Below the pieces are notes generated by a model. It searched no databases. It was given only the letters and a program-made list of their open reading frames with translations, and was not told the origin of the DNA. This document shows positions 31,501-32,104 of a DNA stretch of 32,104 nt, piece by piece (within the stretch, counting starts at the first letter, position 1; the number at the start of each line of letters is the position of its first letter). Location: NCBI RefSeq assembly GCF_000611645.1, contig NW_014013572.1:18450-50553 (forward strand), written 5' to 3'. The position numbers were made by a program, and so were the translations under genes. Source of the DNA: Monoraphidium neglectum (taxonomy: Eukaryota; Chlorophyta; Chlorophyceae; Sphaeropleales; Selenastraceae).

Positions 31501-32104
31501 CTCCGCTCCCGCTCCTCTGCCCCCCTTCAAAGGGAGCGCATCACTCTGGACCTCGAGCGGCGGCGGCAGGACATCTGGGCGGCGACTGTCGCCGCGGCCG
31601 CAGAGGTGCGCGCATCGAGGTGGAGCCGCTGCACCAGCAAGGCTCCAGGCGGTGCCGCCAGCTGGCGCCGCCTGCCTGGCGCCACCCCCTCCCCCTCTCG
31701 CGCCCCGGCGCTGCCCCGACGCTACCCGCCATCTGCCCTCTCCCCGCACGGCGCGGGATGTCGCGTTCGCGGCGGGCGGCGTGCAAAACCCCACTGCCGT
31801 CTGCTCTCTCCCCTTGCAACATTCTTTTTCGCCATCATCATCATCATCCCAACATCTTTCATGCCCTTCAATTTGATCTCACGCATGTGCGCCGCCACAG
31901 GTGGGCGGCGTGGTGCCCGAGTCCTCCAGGGGTGATCTGCTGGATGAGGTGGCCAACCTGGTGGAGAGCCCCACCCCCGTCAGGGGCGCCTTCGACGCCG
32001 CCTTCCTCGCCCTGCCAGAGTGAGTGCGCACGGCGGCCCGCGGCGGCCCACGGCGGCCCGCGGCGGCCCGGGGCGGCCCGCGGCGGCCTGCGGCGGCGCA
32101 GCGC
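25564..32104 (+). CDS. EDD1: Bacterial-type glycyl-tRNA synthetase, fused alpha-beta, organellar (3' end missing)
   Basis: Charges tRNA-Gly in plastid and mitochondria, orthologous to Arabidopsis EDD1. Fourteen in-frame exons: 25564-26036, 26479-26612, 26918-26987, 27405-27510, 27806-27906, 28164-28257, 28632-28821, 29171-29354, 29756-29939, 30121-30243, 30526-30601, 30887-31052, 31533-31605 and 31901-32019, about 698 aa, and it continues past the window. Residues 1-115 are an Arg/Ser/Ala-rich transit peptide. The alpha part follows: [67 protein letters not shown], and ITYGMERI as class II motif 3. After a Pro-rich linker the beta part begins near residue 427 with [12 protein letters not shown], then [17 protein letters not shown] and [11 protein letters not shown] second in-frame ATG at 25636 also gives a good transit peptide. 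Two acceptors are AAG rather than CAG/TAG. Confidence 0.94.
31457..31532. repeat. 39-bp tandem duplication covering a splice-acceptor tract
   Basis: GTCGCCTCCGCTCCCGCTCC followed by TCTG(C/T)(C/T)CCCCTTCAAA is present twice with a 39-bp period. The downstream copy ends in AAAG and is the acceptor of GlyRS exon 13. The upstream copy ends in AAACAC and lacks the AG. Confidence 0.85.
32031..32100. repeat. GC-only minisatellite, seven 10-bp units
   Basis: Seven tandem variants of CGGCGGCCCG at the start of the GlyRS intron after exon 14 (donor at 32020), reaching almost to the window end. Confidence 0.9.

Overview
The window is nuclear DNA of a photosynthetic eukaryote, most likely a green alga (Chlorophyta). 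It is GC-rich, its genes have many short exons with strongly GC-biased third codon positions, and several minus-strand genes have the green-algal poly(A) signal TGTAA 160-215 bp past the stop. The proteins fit as well: a plant-type TenA_E, a fused bacterial-type organellar glycyl-tRNA synthetase and a group-I plant-type bZIP. I cannot name the species. All exon models were built by hand from reading frame, GT/AG boundaries and intron phase.

Layout, left to right. (1) 1-1957 (+): 3' part of an OTU1/YOD1-type deubiquitinase. (2) 2671-4075 (-): small secreted protein, probably a dimeric alpha/beta-barrel (Dabb/ABM-like) fold, tail-to-tail with OTU1. (3) 4076-7174: 3.1 kb with no gene I can support, holding a 193-bp direct repeat pair and a perfect 21-bp palindrome upstream of gene 2. 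(4) 7175-9761 (-): TenA_E, thiamin salvage. (5) 9762-10208: shared promoter region with a perfect 11-bp inverted repeat. (6) 10209-12400 (+): SUMO-activating enzyme subunit 1 with a poly-Q tract and a C-terminal SIM-like motif. (7) 12401-15169: tail-to-tail gap with an unexplained stretch open on both strands. (8) 15170-18809 (-): large Q/A-rich bZIP factor. (9) 19525-22287 (-): type II thioesterase-like alpha/beta hydrolase. (10) 22724-24115 (-): short-chain dehydrogenase. (11) 24116-25563: divergent promoter region. (12) 25564 to window end (+): organellar alpha-beta GlyRS, incomplete at its 3' end.

Nothing indicates a gene cluster or operon; these are ordinary neighbours in a dense algal genome. 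OTU1 and SAE1 both belong to ubiquitin-type modifier pathways, but they are not adjacent. The least ordinary items are the SIM-like SAE1 tail, the thioesterase with its N-terminal extension and apparent GC-AG introns, the bZIP with a very short zipper, the 21-bp palindrome, and the frame-breaking micro-exon candidate in the Dabb-like gene. Introns carry long CA tracts and alternating purine-pyrimidine tracts.
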